NCBI GenBank assembly: GCA_903861005.1
Contig: CAIOSP010000014.1
Coordinates: forward strand, 1 to 64,000
Origin: an uncultured Pseudomonadota bacterium
GTDB lineage: Bacteria; Myxococcota_A; UBA796; GCA-2862545
Length of the DNA stretch: 64,000 nucleotides
Reading direction: 5' to 3'
Part shown: positions 36,588 through 45,339 of the stretch, piece by piece
How the letters are laid out: every line of letters begins with the position of its first letter
Numbering within the stretch: the first letter of the stretch is position 1
The notes under the pieces: model-generated
Database searches by the model: none
The model's input: the letters and a program-made list of their open reading frames with translations, nothing else
What the model was told of the DNA's origin: nothing
Made by a program: the position numbers and the translations under genes

Positions 36588-37295
36588 ATGTCTGCACCTC
36601 GTACGTTCGCGCTCGCCTGCGCCTTGGGCTCCACCCTCGCCGGCTGCAACCTGTTCACCGTCCCGTTCGAAGTCGACCTGACCCTCAACCCGACCAAGCC
36701 CGTCTCGTTCGAGCTGGGCCCGTTCTCGACCGAGTGCGACGACCCGACGACGCGCGTCGACGACTCGCCTGGCTGGCACGAGTACGAGGACCACGTCGAC
36801 GGCGCGGCGTGCGTCGTCCACGTGTCGGGCGAGATGCCCGCGCTCGACATGGCCGACATCAAGGATGAGATCGACGCGCAGATCACGGACCTCGGGAAGG
36901 ACCCGGCGGACGTGACGGTCACCATCGACTCCATGTCGCTCACGTTCGACGACATCACGCTCGTGGACGGCAGCGGCGCTTCGGTCGAAGTGCCCCAGCT
37001 CGACTCGTGGTCCACCGCGTTCCGCTTTCAGGGCGAAGACCTCGCCTCGTTCTCCGGGACCGACACCCACACGCTGCTCGCCGCCGCGACGTCGTTCGAC
37101 CTGACCGACGCCCAGGTCGCCGCGATCAACGACCTGCTCATCGACACGGCCGCCGTGACCCTGGCCGGCGACGCGGACATGTCGCTCGACTTCGAGAACG
37201 AGTTCAAGCCCAAGCTCGCGACGGTGGACGCGCCGACCCTCCAGTTCAACTTCAAGGTTGAGCTGCACGCGTCGGGCAAGGTGCCGATCTTCTAG
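36588..37295 (+). CDS. Lipoprotein of unknown function
   Basis: 235 aa. GGAGG lies seven bases before the ATG. Signal and lipobox MSAPRTFALACALGSTLAGC lipidate Cys20. The mature protein is acidic and rich in Asp, Thr and Val, with alternating beta patterns (DVTVTIDSMSLTFDDITLVDG), suggesting a beta-sandwich. One pair of cysteines (TECDD, AACVV) may bond. No family is recognised. It stands alone between gaps of about 180 bp on both sides. Confidence 0.78.
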   Translation: MSAPRTFALACALGSTLAGCNLFTVPFEVDLTLNPTKPVSFELGPFSTECDDPTTRVDDSPGWHEYEDHVDGAACVVHVSGEMPALDMADIKDEIDAQITDLGKDPADVTVTIDSMSLTFDDITLVDGSGASVEVPQLDSWSTAFRFQGEDLASFSGTDTHTLLAAATSFDLTDAQVAAINDLLIDTAAVTLAGDADMSLDFENEFKPKLATVDAPTLQFNFKVELHASGKVPIF

Positions 37296-37471
37296 GGACG
37301 CGCCGCGAACCCAGGCCGACGGGCCAAGGAGCGTCGTCGCGCTCGCACCCGCTCGTCGGCCGCCGCTCAACCCTCCGCCCCCCCCCTTTTCGCCGAACCG
37401 CCGCGCGCCTCCACGAAGGGATTGTGGGGTTGGCAGGCTTTCTGCATACGGTGGGTCAGGGGGTTGCCCAG

Positions 37472-37756
37472 ATGCGACGTGGACCGCGAATCTCAGGCCT
37501 CTCCGCCACGCTTGCCCTGCTGGTCGGCGCGTGCGGCGCCCCGATCGAGCCCACCCCCGACTGCGACGCGTTCGTCGCCTGCACCACGGCGCGGGACGTG
37601 CAGCAGGGCATCACCACGGACATGGTCCGCTTCCAGCCCGGCGGCGCCTGCTGGGGCAACCCCGAGATCGCCGGCCTGTGCGATCGCGGCTGTCGCTCCG
37701 GCATGGCCTGGCTGCGCGACGCGTTCACCGACCTGCCGCGCGAGTGTGCGCCATGA
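37472..37756 (+). CDS. Small Cys-rich lipoprotein
   Basis: 94 aa. ATG at 37472 begins signal MRRGPRISGLSATLALLVGAC, so Cys21 is lipidated. The mature part has six cysteines in a short span (CDAFVACTTA, ACWGN, LCDRGC, EC), which suggests a compact disulfide-linked domain. AGGGGG lies about nine bases upstream. It overlaps the next gene by four bases (ATGA). Function unknown; first of three coupled envelope genes. Confidence 0.72.
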   Translation: MRRGPRISGLSATLALLVGACGAPIEPTPDCDAFVACTTARDVQQGITTDMVRFQPGGACWGNPEIAGLCDRGCRSGMAWLRDAFTDLPRECAP

Positions 37757-38313
37757 GGACCGCGCTCCTGCTCATGCTGCTGCTCGTCCCGGAGGCGTCC
37801 GCGCACCGGCCCTCGACCGCCGACGCGGTCACGACGATCGACGACCCGACGGTCAGCTGGGTCGTCAACGGCGAGCTGCACGACGGCGACGAGGTCTTCC
37901 GCGTGAAGCTCGACTTCCCTCACCCGTTTGCGCTGCCGTTCGAGTTGATGACCGAGCACCGCGCAGGGGCCGCGGACTTCCGTCCCGCGCTCGCGATCGT
38001 CGGACCGGGGCTCCCGCCCGCGTCCGACGAGGTCGCGGCCCGGCTGCCGCTGCCCGTGCCAGAGGGATGGGGCGTCTACGTCGACTTCAACGAGGCCACC
38101 GACCGCGAGGTGTACTTCGAGCAGGTGATGCGCCGCACCATGTACACGACCGGCTCGTTCGCGATCGCCTTGCGGGAGGGGCCGAACGAGGTGTGGATCT
38201 GGAACCCAGACGAGACGCCAGGCGACTGGCAGCTGGGGCTCGGCGTGGAGGAGGACTTCACCGGTGGGGCGTTCTCGGACATCTTCAGCCACTGGGGACA
38301 GTATGCTTACTGA
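37753..38313 (+). CDS. Secreted protein of unknown function
   Basis: 186 aa. The signal peptide MRTALLLMLLLVPEASA probably cleaves before His. The mature part is beta-like, with aromatic-rich strands (GWGVYVDFNEATDREVYFEQ, EVWIWNPDETPGDWQLGLG). No cysteines remain, so it differs in type from the lipoprotein before it. It overlaps both neighbours: by four bases with the lipoprotein (ATGA) and by eleven with the next gene. Probably periplasmic; role unknown. Confidence 0.72.
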   Translation: MRTALLLMLLLVPEASAHRPSTADAVTTIDDPTVSWVVNGELHDGDEVFRVKLDFPHPFALPFELMTEHRAGAADFRPALAIVGPGLPPASDEVAARLPLPVPEGWGVYVDFNEATDREVYFEQVMRRTMYTTGSFAIALREGPNEVWIWNPDETPGDWQLGLGVEEDFTGGAFSDIFSHWGQYAY

Positions 38314-38788
38314 GACCTTGTTGGCGATGTGGATGGCCGCCGCGCCCGCGAAGGACCACGACCCGGACGCGTCGCGCTGGAGCGTGGGCGTGCCCGTCGA
38401 GGTCGACCTCGTCGGCCTCGCGGCTGGCGCGCACCCGGAGATCCTGTTCCGTCCGGCCGCACCGGACGGCGCGCTGACCTTGCGGTTCGCGACCGGGGTC
38501 ATGGCCGGGCCCGAGCTGGCGCTGGTGCCGTTCTCGGTGGGTGTCCGCGGCGTGATCGTGCCGCGTCGGATCGTGCGGCCGTACGGCGGGCTCGGCCTGC
38601 AGATGCAGGTGTTCGCGCCCTACGGCGCGCCGGCTCGCGCGCGCCTGGACCTCTACCTGGAGCTCGGTCTCGACGTGCGCATCGTGGACTCGTGGCGGAT
38701 CGGCATGCAGATCAGCCCCGAGATCGGCCTCGCGCCAGGGTTCGGGCTCGGCATGGCCACGCGCCTGGGGTTCCAGGTCGATCTGTGA
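38303..38788 (+). CDS. Small beta-barrel-like envelope protein
   Basis: 161 aa. GGGGACAGT precedes the ATG, which lies inside the end of the previous gene. The N-terminus (MLTETLLAMWMAAAPA) is a short, weak signal-like stretch. The rest alternates Gly, aromatic and hydrophobic residues (PYGGLGLQMQVFAPYG, LDLYLELGLDVRIV) and ends LGFQVDL. An outer-membrane barrel of about eight strands is plausible, since its last residue is not the usual Phe but is hydrophobic. Function unknown; third gene of a coupled set. Confidence 0.65.
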   Translation: MLTETLLAMWMAAAPAKDHDPDASRWSVGVPVEVDLVGLAAGAHPEILFRPAAPDGALTLRFATGVMAGPELALVPFSVGVRGVIVPRRIVRPYGGLGLQMQVFAPYGAPARARLDLYLELGLDVRIVDSWRIGMQISPEIGLAPGFGLGMATRLGFQVDL

Positions 38789-38831
38789 GCGCGATCCACG
38801 CGCCAGCCATGGACATGCTCACGCGCGAGGA

Positions 38832-38855
38832 CGCGACCGCGACCGCGACCGCGAC
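38832..38855. repeat. (CGCGAC)4 hexanucleotide repeat
   Basis: Four perfect copies of CGCGAC in the gap between two converging genes. No gene is read through it in a way I can support. A short slippage-prone repeat. Confidence 0.8.
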
Positions 38856-38876
38856 GAGCGTGTAGGCCACGCTGGA

Positions 38877-40070
38877 TCAGTCCGCCCGCTCGATCAGCGT
38901 CGCCATCCCCTGCCCCGCGCCCAGGCACATGCTGATGACCGCGTAGCGGCCGCCGGTGTCCTCCAGGTGGTGCATGGCGGTCAGGGTCATCCGCACGCCT
39001 GTGGCGCCGGGCGGATGGCCGATGGAGATCCCGCCGCCGTAGAGGTTGGTGATCTCGCGCGGGATCGACAGCTGGCGCTCCGAGTGCAGGTTCACCACCG
39101 CAAACGCCTCGTTGATCTCCCAGTAGTCGATGTCCTTCACGGTCAGGTCGTTGCGCTCGAGGAGCCCTCGGATCGCGGGCACCGGACCGGAACCCATGAT
39201 GCGCGGCGCCACGCCCGCCACGAACCAGTCGACCACGCGGGCGCGCGCGCGCAGTCCGAGGCGCTCCGCCTCCGAGCGCACCGCCATCACCACGAAGGCC
39301 GAACCGTCCGTGATGCCCGAAGAGTTGCCGGCCGTCACCCGACCGTCCTTGCGGAAGGCTGGCTTGAGGGTCGCGAGCTTCTCGCGCGTCACCGTCGGAC
39401 GCGGGAACTCGTCTTCGACGAACAGGCGCGTGGACCGTCCGTCGGGCACCTGCATCGGCGCGATCTGCCGCGCGAGGAAGCCCGAGCGCATCGCCGCGCC
39501 GGCCCGCTGTTGGCTCATGAAGCCCCAGTCGTCCATCGCGTCGCGCTCGTACCCGAAGTCGTCCGCCAGCCGCTCGCCGGTCTCGCCCATCAGCGCGGCA
39601 TCGAACGGATCCCGATACGCGTAGTCGAGCCCGTCGACGAGCGTCTGCGGGCCGCGCGAGTGTCCCCACCGCGCGGTGTTCACCAGGAACGGCGCGCGGG
39701 AGAAGCTCTCCACCCCGCCCGCCACCGCAAGCCGGCTGTGCCCGGTGAGCATCTGCTCAGCGGCCGACACGATGGCCTGGGAGCCGGTGCCGCACGCACG
39801 CGACACATTCAGCGCGCGGCTCTCGATGGACATGCCGGCCTTGAGCGCGACCACCCGGCCGAGGAAGTAGCCCTGCGGATCGACCGGAAGGACGTTTCCA
39901 CACACGAGATGATCGACCTGCTCCGGGCGGACACCCGCGTCCTCCATCGCCGCCGTGGCCGCGTGCGTGGCGAGGTCCGCGATCGGCACGTCCCGCAGGG
40001 ACTTCCCGAAGTCGCCGAACGGCGAGCGCTTGCCTCCGACGATCACGATGTCTTCCGAGACGAGCTTCAT
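38877..40070 (-). CDS. Acetyl-CoA acetyltransferase / 3-ketoacyl-CoA thiolase family
   Basis: 397 aa, the normal thiolase length. The catalytic triad is clear: nucleophile Cys93 (NVSRACGTGSQAI), His352 (GGGISIGHPPGATG) and Cys382 (ISMCLGAGQG). NEAFAVVN is also present. It either condenses two acyl-CoAs or cleaves 3-ketoacyl-CoA. The ATG overlaps the stop of the upstream P450 gene as ATGA, so the pair is co-translated. That pairing suggests a fatty-acyl or polyketide-like substrate shared with the P450, rather than plain beta-oxidation. No acyl-CoA dehydrogenase lies nearby. Confidence 0.93.
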   Translation of the reverse strand: MKLVSEDIVIVGGKRSPFGDFGKSLRDVPIADLATHAATAAMEDAGVRPEQVDHLVCGNVLPVDPQGYFLGRVVALKAGMSIESRALNVSRACGTGSQAIVSAAEQMLTGHSRLAVAGGVESFSRAPFLVNTARWGHSRGPQTLVDGLDYAYRDPFDAALMGETGERLADDFGYERDAMDDWGFMSQQRAGAAMRSGFLARQIAPMQVPDGRSTRLFVEDEFPRPTVTREKLATLKPAFRKDGRVTAGNSSGITDGSAFVVMAVRSEAERLGLRARARVVDWFVAGVAPRIMGSGPVPAIRGLLERNDLTVKDIDYWEINEAFAVVNLHSERQLSIPREITNLYGGGISIGHPPGATGVRMTLTAMHHLEDTGGRYAVISMCLGAGQGMATLIERAD

Positions 40071-41305
40071 CCCTGGGTCCTCCGGGTGGGGTTCGCGCGC
40101 CGCAGCGGGAGTCGCCGCGCGCCGCGGATGACGATGGTGTCGGTCCACTCGAGCGCCTGGTCGGGCACCGCGGCCTCCACCGCGCCCAGCCGCTCAAGCA
40201 GGATCGGGAAGGCGACCTCGCCCTCCATGCGCGCCAGGTGGATGCCCAGGCACATGTGGATCCCGTGCCCGAACGTCACGTGGCGGCGTGCCTCGGGCCG
40301 CCGAACGTCGAAGGTGTCGGGGTCAGGGAACATGCGCGGGTCGCGGTTGGCAGACGCCGCGAACAGGTAGGCGCGCTGCCCGGCCCGGAGCTGATGCCCG
40401 CCCAGCGACAGGTCCTCGGCGAGCACGCGGCCCAGCGCCAGGCTCGGCCCGTCCCACCTCAGCATCTCGGCGATCGCGTTGCGTACCAGGTCGGCGTCGC
40501 CCGCGCGCACCCGCGCGAGCTGATCCGGGTGCAGCAGGAGCGCGCGCAGGCCGTTGGTGAAGAAGTGCGTCGTCGTCTCGTGCCCGGCGAACAGCAGCAG
40601 CACGAGGTTGGACAGCAGCTCGCCCTCGCTCAACGACTCGCCGTCCTCGGTCGCGTCGATCAGCCGATCCAGGATCGTGTCCCCCGGCGTGAGGCGACGC
40701 TCGGCCACCAGCGAGGCGAAGAAGGCGGTCATCTCCCGAAGCGACCGCGCCGCGATCGTGTACTTCTCAGGGTTGACGCGTGAGGCGAGCACGAATTGCG
40801 CGAGGTCGTCCGACCAACGCTTCAGGTCGTCTACGCGGTCCAGCGGCACACCCAACATCGTCGCGATCACCATCGCGGGGAGGGGCCCAGCCACCTCCTC
40901 CACGAAGTCGAACTCGTCCCTCCCCTCCACCCGGTCCAGCAGCCGGTGCACCAGCGCGTGGACCGCGGGGCGGAGGGCCTCGATCGCGGCGGGGGTAAAC
41001 GCCTTTTGCGCGAGCTTGCGCAGGCGGGTGTGCGTCGGCGGATCGTTGAACACCATCCACAGCGAGATGACCTCGCCAAGGTGATCCAGATCGGCGTTGC
41101 CGCGGCGGCGGTTGGCCTGCGCGAAGGGCCGGATGCGGTCGGAGCTGAACCGCGGGTCCATGAACGCCGCCTGCACGTCCGCGTGCCGGTACACGCACCA
41201 CGCGTCGAGCGAGGTGTTCCACTCGACGGGCGACTCTTCAAGCGCCTGCCGGAGCGACGGGAATGGATCGGCGATCACGTGGGCGGAGGCAAAGTCGACG
41301 GGCAA
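40067..41305 (-). CDS. Cytochrome P450 (bacterial class)
   Basis: 412 aa. TTG at 41305 chosen: GGGAGGG lies about four bases upstream and the length then fits bacterial P450s. Motifs are FAGHETTTHFF (I-helix, acid and Thr), EMLR (ExxR) and FGHGIHMCLGIHLAR, with the heme-ligating Cys near residue 352. It is a soluble monooxygenase needing a ferredoxin/reductase, none of which is encoded nearby. It is first in a two-gene operon with the thiolase, suggesting hydroxylation in fatty-acid or secondary metabolism. Confidence 0.93.
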   Translation of the reverse strand: MPVDFASAHVIADPFPSLRQALEESPVEWNTSLDAWCVYRHADVQAAFMDPRFSSDRIRPFAQANRRRGNADLDHLGEVISLWMVFNDPPTHTRLRKLAQKAFTPAAIEALRPAVHALVHRLLDRVEGRDEFDFVEEVAGPLPAMVIATMLGVPLDRVDDLKRWSDDLAQFVLASRVNPEKYTIAARSLREMTAFFASLVAERRLTPGDTILDRLIDATEDGESLSEGELLSNLVLLLFAGHETTTHFFTNGLRALLLHPDQLARVRAGDADLVRNAIAEMLRWDGPSLALGRVLAEDLSLGGHQLRAGQRAYLFAASANRDPRMFPDPDTFDVRRPEARRHVTFGHGIHMCLGIHLARMEGEVAFPILLERLGAVEAAVPDQALEWTDTIVIRGARRLPLRRANPTRRTQG

Positions 41306-41617
41306 TGGCCCTCCCTGGCGGGACAGGTGGCCCCTGCGTATGTCACGCCCCCCTGCGCGTCGCAACGCAAACTCGCGCACAGGCGAAGAGGTACGACGTC
41401 GACGGGGAGCCGTCGCTCATCTCGCGCGTCACCGACCCAACCCACTCACGCAACCCGAGGGGCATTAGGTCGAGGGGTTTACACGGAGCACAGGACACTC
41501 CCCAATGCCCTGCGCACGGAATCGATACGCAACCCGCGCGGACACGGGCGCCTCCATCCGTCTCTGCGTGCGATCGACCCAGGTCCAACACCACACAAGC
41601 CGACGCTCCAGGGCGCA
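41306..41617. other. 312-bp gap without a supported gene
   Basis: This space separates the P450 start from the stop of the yghU-type gene; both are leftward. A 92-codon open frame on the minus strand has no ribosome site and a composition unlike the neighbours, so I do not call it. The P450 promoter must lie here. No clear hairpin, repeat or tRNA is seen. Confidence 0.5.
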
Positions 41618-42496
41618 TCACCCCGCGCGCCCCTCAGCCGTCCCGTCAAAGTCGCTCGCGTCGTGCCGCTCGCGCAGGCGGGTCGACGGATCGCCCCAGG
41701 GCTTGTTCACCATGGCGCCGCGTCGCACCGCGGGGCGCTCCCGCAGCGCCAGCGCCCAGCGGCGCAGGTGCGGGTACTCGTCGACGCTCAAGAACTCGCC
41801 CGCGTCGTAGGCCTCGCCGAGCGCGACCACGCCGTACCAGGGGTAGATCGCCATGTCGGCGACCGTATACGCGTCGCCTGCGATGTACGGACGGGTCGAC
41901 AGCAGCTGGTCCAGCAGGTGCAGCTGGCGCTTGGTCTCCATGGTGAAGCGGTCGATCGCGTACTCGATCCGCATGGGCGCGTACTTGTAGAAGTGGCCAA
42001 AGCCGCCGCCCAGGAACGGCACGGCGCCCGCCTGCCAGAAGAGCCAGGACAGGCACTCCGCGCGGCCCGCGGCGTCGGTCGGCATGAAGGCGCCGAACTT
42101 CTCCGCCAAGTGGAGGAGAATGGCGGCGGACTCGAACACGCGGATGGGCTCGGGCCCGCTGTGGTCGACGAGCGCCGGGATCTTGGCGTTCGGGTTGACC
42201 TCGTAGAACCCGCTCCCAAACTGCTCGCCGTTGAGGATGTCGATCATCCACGCGTCGTACTCAGCGCCCGCGTGCCCGAGCGCCAGCAGCTCCTCCAGCA
42301 GGATCGTCACCTTCACGCCGTTGGGGGTGCCCAGCGAGTACAGCTGCAGCGGGTGTCGGCCGACCGGCAGGGCCGCGTCGTGCGTGGGCCCCGAGACCGG
42401 CCGGTTGATCTGCGCGAACGTGCCGCCGTTCGGCTTCTCCCAACGCCACACCGTGGGCGGCGCGTAGCCGGGCGGAGAGTTCAGCTCGTCGGACAT
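41618..42496 (-). CDS. yghU: YghU-type glutathione S-transferase
   Basis: 292 aa, close to E. coli YghU (288). The family's N-terminal extension is present (PPTVWRWEKPNGGTFAQINRP), followed by a thioredoxin fold (HPLQLYSLGTPNGVKVTILLEEL), NPNAKIPALVD with the cis-Pro, and FESAAILLHLAE with the Glu-Ser glutathione contact. The C-terminal helical domain carries QAGAVPFLGGGFGHFYKYAP. This group has disulfide-bond reductase activity toward organic disulfides and peroxides, and acts in the cytosol. It is probably followed in time by stress genes elsewhere; no partner is adjacent. Confidence 0.92.
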   Translation of the reverse strand: MSDELNSPPGYAPPTVWRWEKPNGGTFAQINRPVSGPTHDAALPVGRHPLQLYSLGTPNGVKVTILLEELLALGHAGAEYDAWMIDILNGEQFGSGFYEVNPNAKIPALVDHSGPEPIRVFESAAILLHLAEKFGAFMPTDAAGRAECLSWLFWQAGAVPFLGGGFGHFYKYAPMRIEYAIDRFTMETKRQLHLLDQLLSTRPYIAGDAYTVADMAIYPWYGVVALGEAYDAGEFLSVDEYPHLRRWALALRERPAVRRGAMVNKPWGDPSTRLRERHDASDFDGTAEGRAG

Positions 42497-42530
42497 GAGG
42501 CCGTCCAGGGCGGAGGGAGCGTGGATCGTT

Positions 42531-42980
42531 TCAGGGTGCTCTACCGCGCGCGGAGGCCACGCTCCCGTTTGACCCTGTTGGAGCGCTGCCCGTTCGGGGC
42601 TTCGGCCACGCCCGCATCCACTTGACGGAGCGCACGTCGACGAAGTCCGCCGTCCCGGTGCTCGACTTCCACTGCCCCACCGGCGCGACGACCTCAATGC
42701 ACAGCCCGCCCGCGTAGTCCGGGTTCAGCCCGACGCCGTTGTCATTCAGGACGCGCACCAGATCGGTGCGGCCATCGTGCTGGACCACGTAGCAGGCAAA
42801 GCCGCTGTCGCAGTCGAAGTTCGAACGCCGGAGCACCTCGCCATAGAGGTGCGTGACCTGACTCGGCCGTCCGTCCTCGTACGAGATCGGCGACGCGCTC
42901 GCGTCGGGCACCCACACGGGGTTGTCCTTGGAGTCGACGACGAACTGCGTCACGCTCACCGACCGCACGCCCAGCCACAC
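42531..42980 (-). CDS. Hypothetical protein, possibly truncated
   Basis: 149 aa from GTG; an in-frame stop lies 51 bases upstream, and no good ribosome site is seen. The middle reads like a true protein (FDCDSGFACYVVQHDGRTDL, GLCIEVVAPVGQWK), with three cysteines and beta-like strands. The last 23 residues are Pro/Ser/Gly-rich and look out of frame. No signal peptide is visible although the cysteines suggest an exported domain, so the 5' end may be lost. It may be a remnant of a longer gene; alternatively the start is unusual. Confidence 0.45.
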   Translation of the reverse strand: MWLGVRSVSVTQFVVDSKDNPVWVPDASASPISYEDGRPSQVTHLYGEVLRRSNFDCDSGFACYVVQHDGRTDLVRVLNDNGVGLNPDYAGGLCIEVVAPVGQWKSSTGTADFVDVRSVKWMRAWPKPRTGSAPTGSNGSVASARGRAP

Positions 42981-43167
42981 GCCGTGGCTCGCCGCGCTCC
43001 CCTGTCGGACGGACGCCGCGACCTGCCGTCACAACGCCGACTGGCCTGACCACGCGTGCGCGCTCGCCTAGCCCGCCGAGGACGCGTTCGCGTGTGTGTC
43101 GCAGACGTGCTTCGACTGAGTGGACCGTCCGCCGACGGCGCGGGCCGACCGCGATCGGCTCCGATAG

Positions 43168-44388
43168 GTGAGCGCGTCCCCGCCACGGCGCCCGCGCCAC
43201 CCCCGAGCCCCCGTGCCCCACCCGCCGCCCCTCCGTGACCTCGCCGCCCGCGCCGCCCCCTGGCTGGCGCTCGCCGTCGTGCTCGCCGTCGAGGCGGCGC
43301 ACATGCGGACCGAGTCGCCCCTGTGCGGCGGCGTGTGCACCATGCTGGAGCAAGCGCGCGCCTACGCCCACGGCGGCGACCCGTGGACCGGCTCGACGAT
43401 GGAGGGTGTGCAGCCCGCCTGCCCCACCGGCATCTCGGCGATGTACACGCCCGCGTCGCTGTGGCTGCTGTCGCCGCTGGCCGACCACGTGGGCGCGGTT
43501 TGCGACGTGTGGCGCGGCGTGCAGTTGGCGGCCTACGGCGTGGCGCTCGCCGCGGCCGCGTCGCTGCTGCCATGCTGGCGGCGGCGCGTCGCCATGCTCG
43601 CGCTGGTGCTGTGGGTGCGCGGCTGGCTCGGCGACCCGTTCTTCCGCGACAGCATGACCGGCAACGTGGCCTCGCTGGAGGCCGCGGGTCTGTGGACCGT
43701 GGCAGCGCTGGGCGCGCGGAGCCGCTGGTGGAGCCTGGTCGCGGTCGCGTTCGTGACGGGGATCCAGAAGCAGGTCTACTGGATCTTGGCGGTCATCCCC
43801 CTGCTCGCCCGCCGCTACCGCCCGACGCTGGCCGGTCTGGGGGCGATGGTCGCCCTGCACCTGACGATGTGGACGTTCGACGCGCACGGCTACGCCAAGT
43901 GGCTGACGCAGGCGCGCGCGCACGACGAGCGGGGGCTGATCCACCCGGCGCTGCGCTCGCTGTCGCACGACCTGATGGAGGCCTGGGGCGCGCCCGCATC
44001 CGCGTCGGACCTGCCCTGGCTTGGCGTCTGCCTTGGCGTCGGCGGGCTGCTCTGGTGGGGCTCGCGGCGCGCACCGGAGCGCGTGGCCACCGGCGAGGGC
44101 ATGCTCCTGGTCGTGCTGGCCTACCTGGCCGTCACGCCCTACCTCAAGGACTACACGCTGGTGATGGCCGTGCCCGCGGTGGCCGCCACGCTCGCGCGGC
44201 TGCGCCCGGCGGCGGCGCTTGCGGTCGTCGTCGTGCATCTCCTCGGGGGCGAGCTCGGCGGATACCACGCGCTGGCGGTGATCTGGGCGACGCTGCTCGC
44301 CCTGGCGTGGCGCGAGGGTCGGCGCTCCGTCCAAGGCCCGGCCGCTACGGGTTTGGGATCACCGGCGAGTCCATCAGCCCGCTCGTGA
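43168..44388 (+). CDS. Polytopic membrane protein (GT87/DUF2029-like)
   Basis: 406 aa from GTG 43168; GTG 43213 would remove a Pro/Arg-rich lead and may be better. About ten hydrophobic helices. Loop motifs SPLCGGVCTMLEQARAYAHGG and the paired-residue stretch ISAMYTPASLWLLSPLA recall mannosyltransferases of the GT87 type (polyprenyl-phosphate-mannose users), but the match is loose. The 3' end overlaps the converging SDR-like gene by 44 bases, so that last part, or its frame, is less certain. Function unknown. Confidence 0.62.
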   Translation: MSASPPRRPRHPRAPVPHPPPLRDLAARAAPWLALAVVLAVEAAHMRTESPLCGGVCTMLEQARAYAHGGDPWTGSTMEGVQPACPTGISAMYTPASLWLLSPLADHVGAVCDVWRGVQLAAYGVALAAAASLLPCWRRRVAMLALVLWVRGWLGDPFFRDSMTGNVASLEAAGLWTVAALGARSRWWSLVAVAFVTGIQKQVYWILAVIPLLARRYRPTLAGLGAMVALHLTMWTFDAHGYAKWLTQARAHDERGLIHPALRSLSHDLMEAWGAPASASDLPWLGVCLGVGGLLWWGSRRAPERVATGEGMLLVVLAYLAVTPYLKDYTLVMAVPAVAATLARLRPAAALAVVVVHLLGGELGGYHALAVIWATLLALAWREGRRSVQGPAATGLGSPASPSARS

Positions 44389-45226
44389 TCTCCCACAGCC
44401 GCGCGGCGTCTTGCTCGCTTCGCTCGATGGGCTCGGGCTTGTACATGCTCGGGGTTCGCAGCGTGGCGCCGCGGCAGCCGGTCGCGTCCACGGCCGTGAG
44501 CAGCCGGACGGCGTTGCGCGCCGACACGTCCGGCGAACCACCAAACGCACCCATCACCCGCATCCACCAAGGCATCCCAGGGTGGGCCATCGCCTTGCTC
44601 TTCGTGTTCCCTACGCAAGACACGGCTAGGCACACCGGCAGGTGCGTCCAACGACGCGACGCCTCCTGGACGTGCAGCGCGCCGAGCACGTGGGCGCCGA
44701 ACACCGAGCGCATGAAGCTCCACGACCGGCGGTTGAACTGAAGGTCGTCCAGGTCGACCTCGATGAAGCCGGGCACGTCGCCCGCGATGTGAACCACCCG
44801 ACCGTCGCCAGAGTACACGAGCGAGTCCAGGAGCCGTCGGTTGAGCACTGCGCGTGACAGATACTGGACCGCGAAGGGTAGGTCCAGACCATCCACCGTG
44901 CGGGTCTGCGCCTTCAACGGAGTGATCGCCGAGTGGACGACGCCGTGCAGCGCCGGGCGCCACCGACGCACTGAGGCGCCGGTCGACAGGATGCCCGCGA
45001 GCGAGGACAGGTCGGCCTGAAGGAAGTCCGCGGAGGCCGCCCCGGCGGCGAGCGCGCGCGCCACGGTCGCCTCGCCCTCCTCCTGGCCGCGCGCGACGAT
45101 CAGTACCGACGCGCCGCGCTCAGCCAGCGCCAGCGCCGCCGCTTGACCGACCCCCGCCGATCCACCGAAGAACACGAAGTTCGAGCCCGCGACCGGGCGC
45201 TCGACGATCTTGGGCAGGTCCATCAT
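44345..45226 (-). CDS. SDR-fold protein without the catalytic Tyr-x3-Lys
   Basis: 293 aa. FVFFGGSAGVGQAAALALAE is a Rossmann dinucleotide site with GG-SAGVG replacing TGxxxGIG. GRVVHIAGDVPGFIEVDLDD matches the retinol-dehydrogenase-like SDR strand, but the region that should hold YxxxK reads SWSFMRSVFGAHVLGAL, with no Tyr and no Lys. It may bind NAD(P) without classical reduction, or use other residues. ATG pair at 45226/45223, with GAGG upstream. The 3' end overlaps the converging membrane-protein gene. Confidence 0.78.
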   Translation of the reverse strand: MMDLPKIVERPVAGSNFVFFGGSAGVGQAAALALAERGASVLIVARGQEEGEATVARALAAGAASADFLQADLSSLAGILSTGASVRRWRPALHGVVHSAITPLKAQTRTVDGLDLPFAVQYLSRAVLNRRLLDSLVYSGDGRVVHIAGDVPGFIEVDLDDLQFNRRSWSFMRSVFGAHVLGALHVQEASRRWTHLPVCLAVSCVGNTKSKAMAHPGMPWWMRVMGAFGGSPDVSARNAVRLLTAVDATGCRGATLRTPSMYKPEPIERSEQDAARLWEITSGLMDSPVIPNP

Positions 45227-45294
45227 CGACCTCGACCTCTGCTGCACGGGGCAGACGCGCGCCAAGGGGCGCTCCCGCGGGGGTTGGTCCAGGG

Positions 45295-45326
45295 TTGTAC
45301 GAGAGGCTAGGCTCTAAATCTATAAG
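45295..45326 (+). promoter_or_regulatory. AT-rich promoter candidate before the propeller lipoprotein gene
   Basis: TTGTAC (45295-45300) lies about 18-20 bp before TCTATA/TATAAG (45319-45326), in an AT-rich patch that stands out from the GC-rich surroundings. Start of transcription near 45332 would leave a very short leader before ATG 45340, so ATG 45355 could be used instead. Confidence 0.3.
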
Positions 45327-45339
45327 GGAAAACCACCTC

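Noticed and set aside
41343-41621. 92-codon minus-strand open frame
   Set aside because: No ribosome site, no recognisable protein pattern, and it runs into the yghU stop region.
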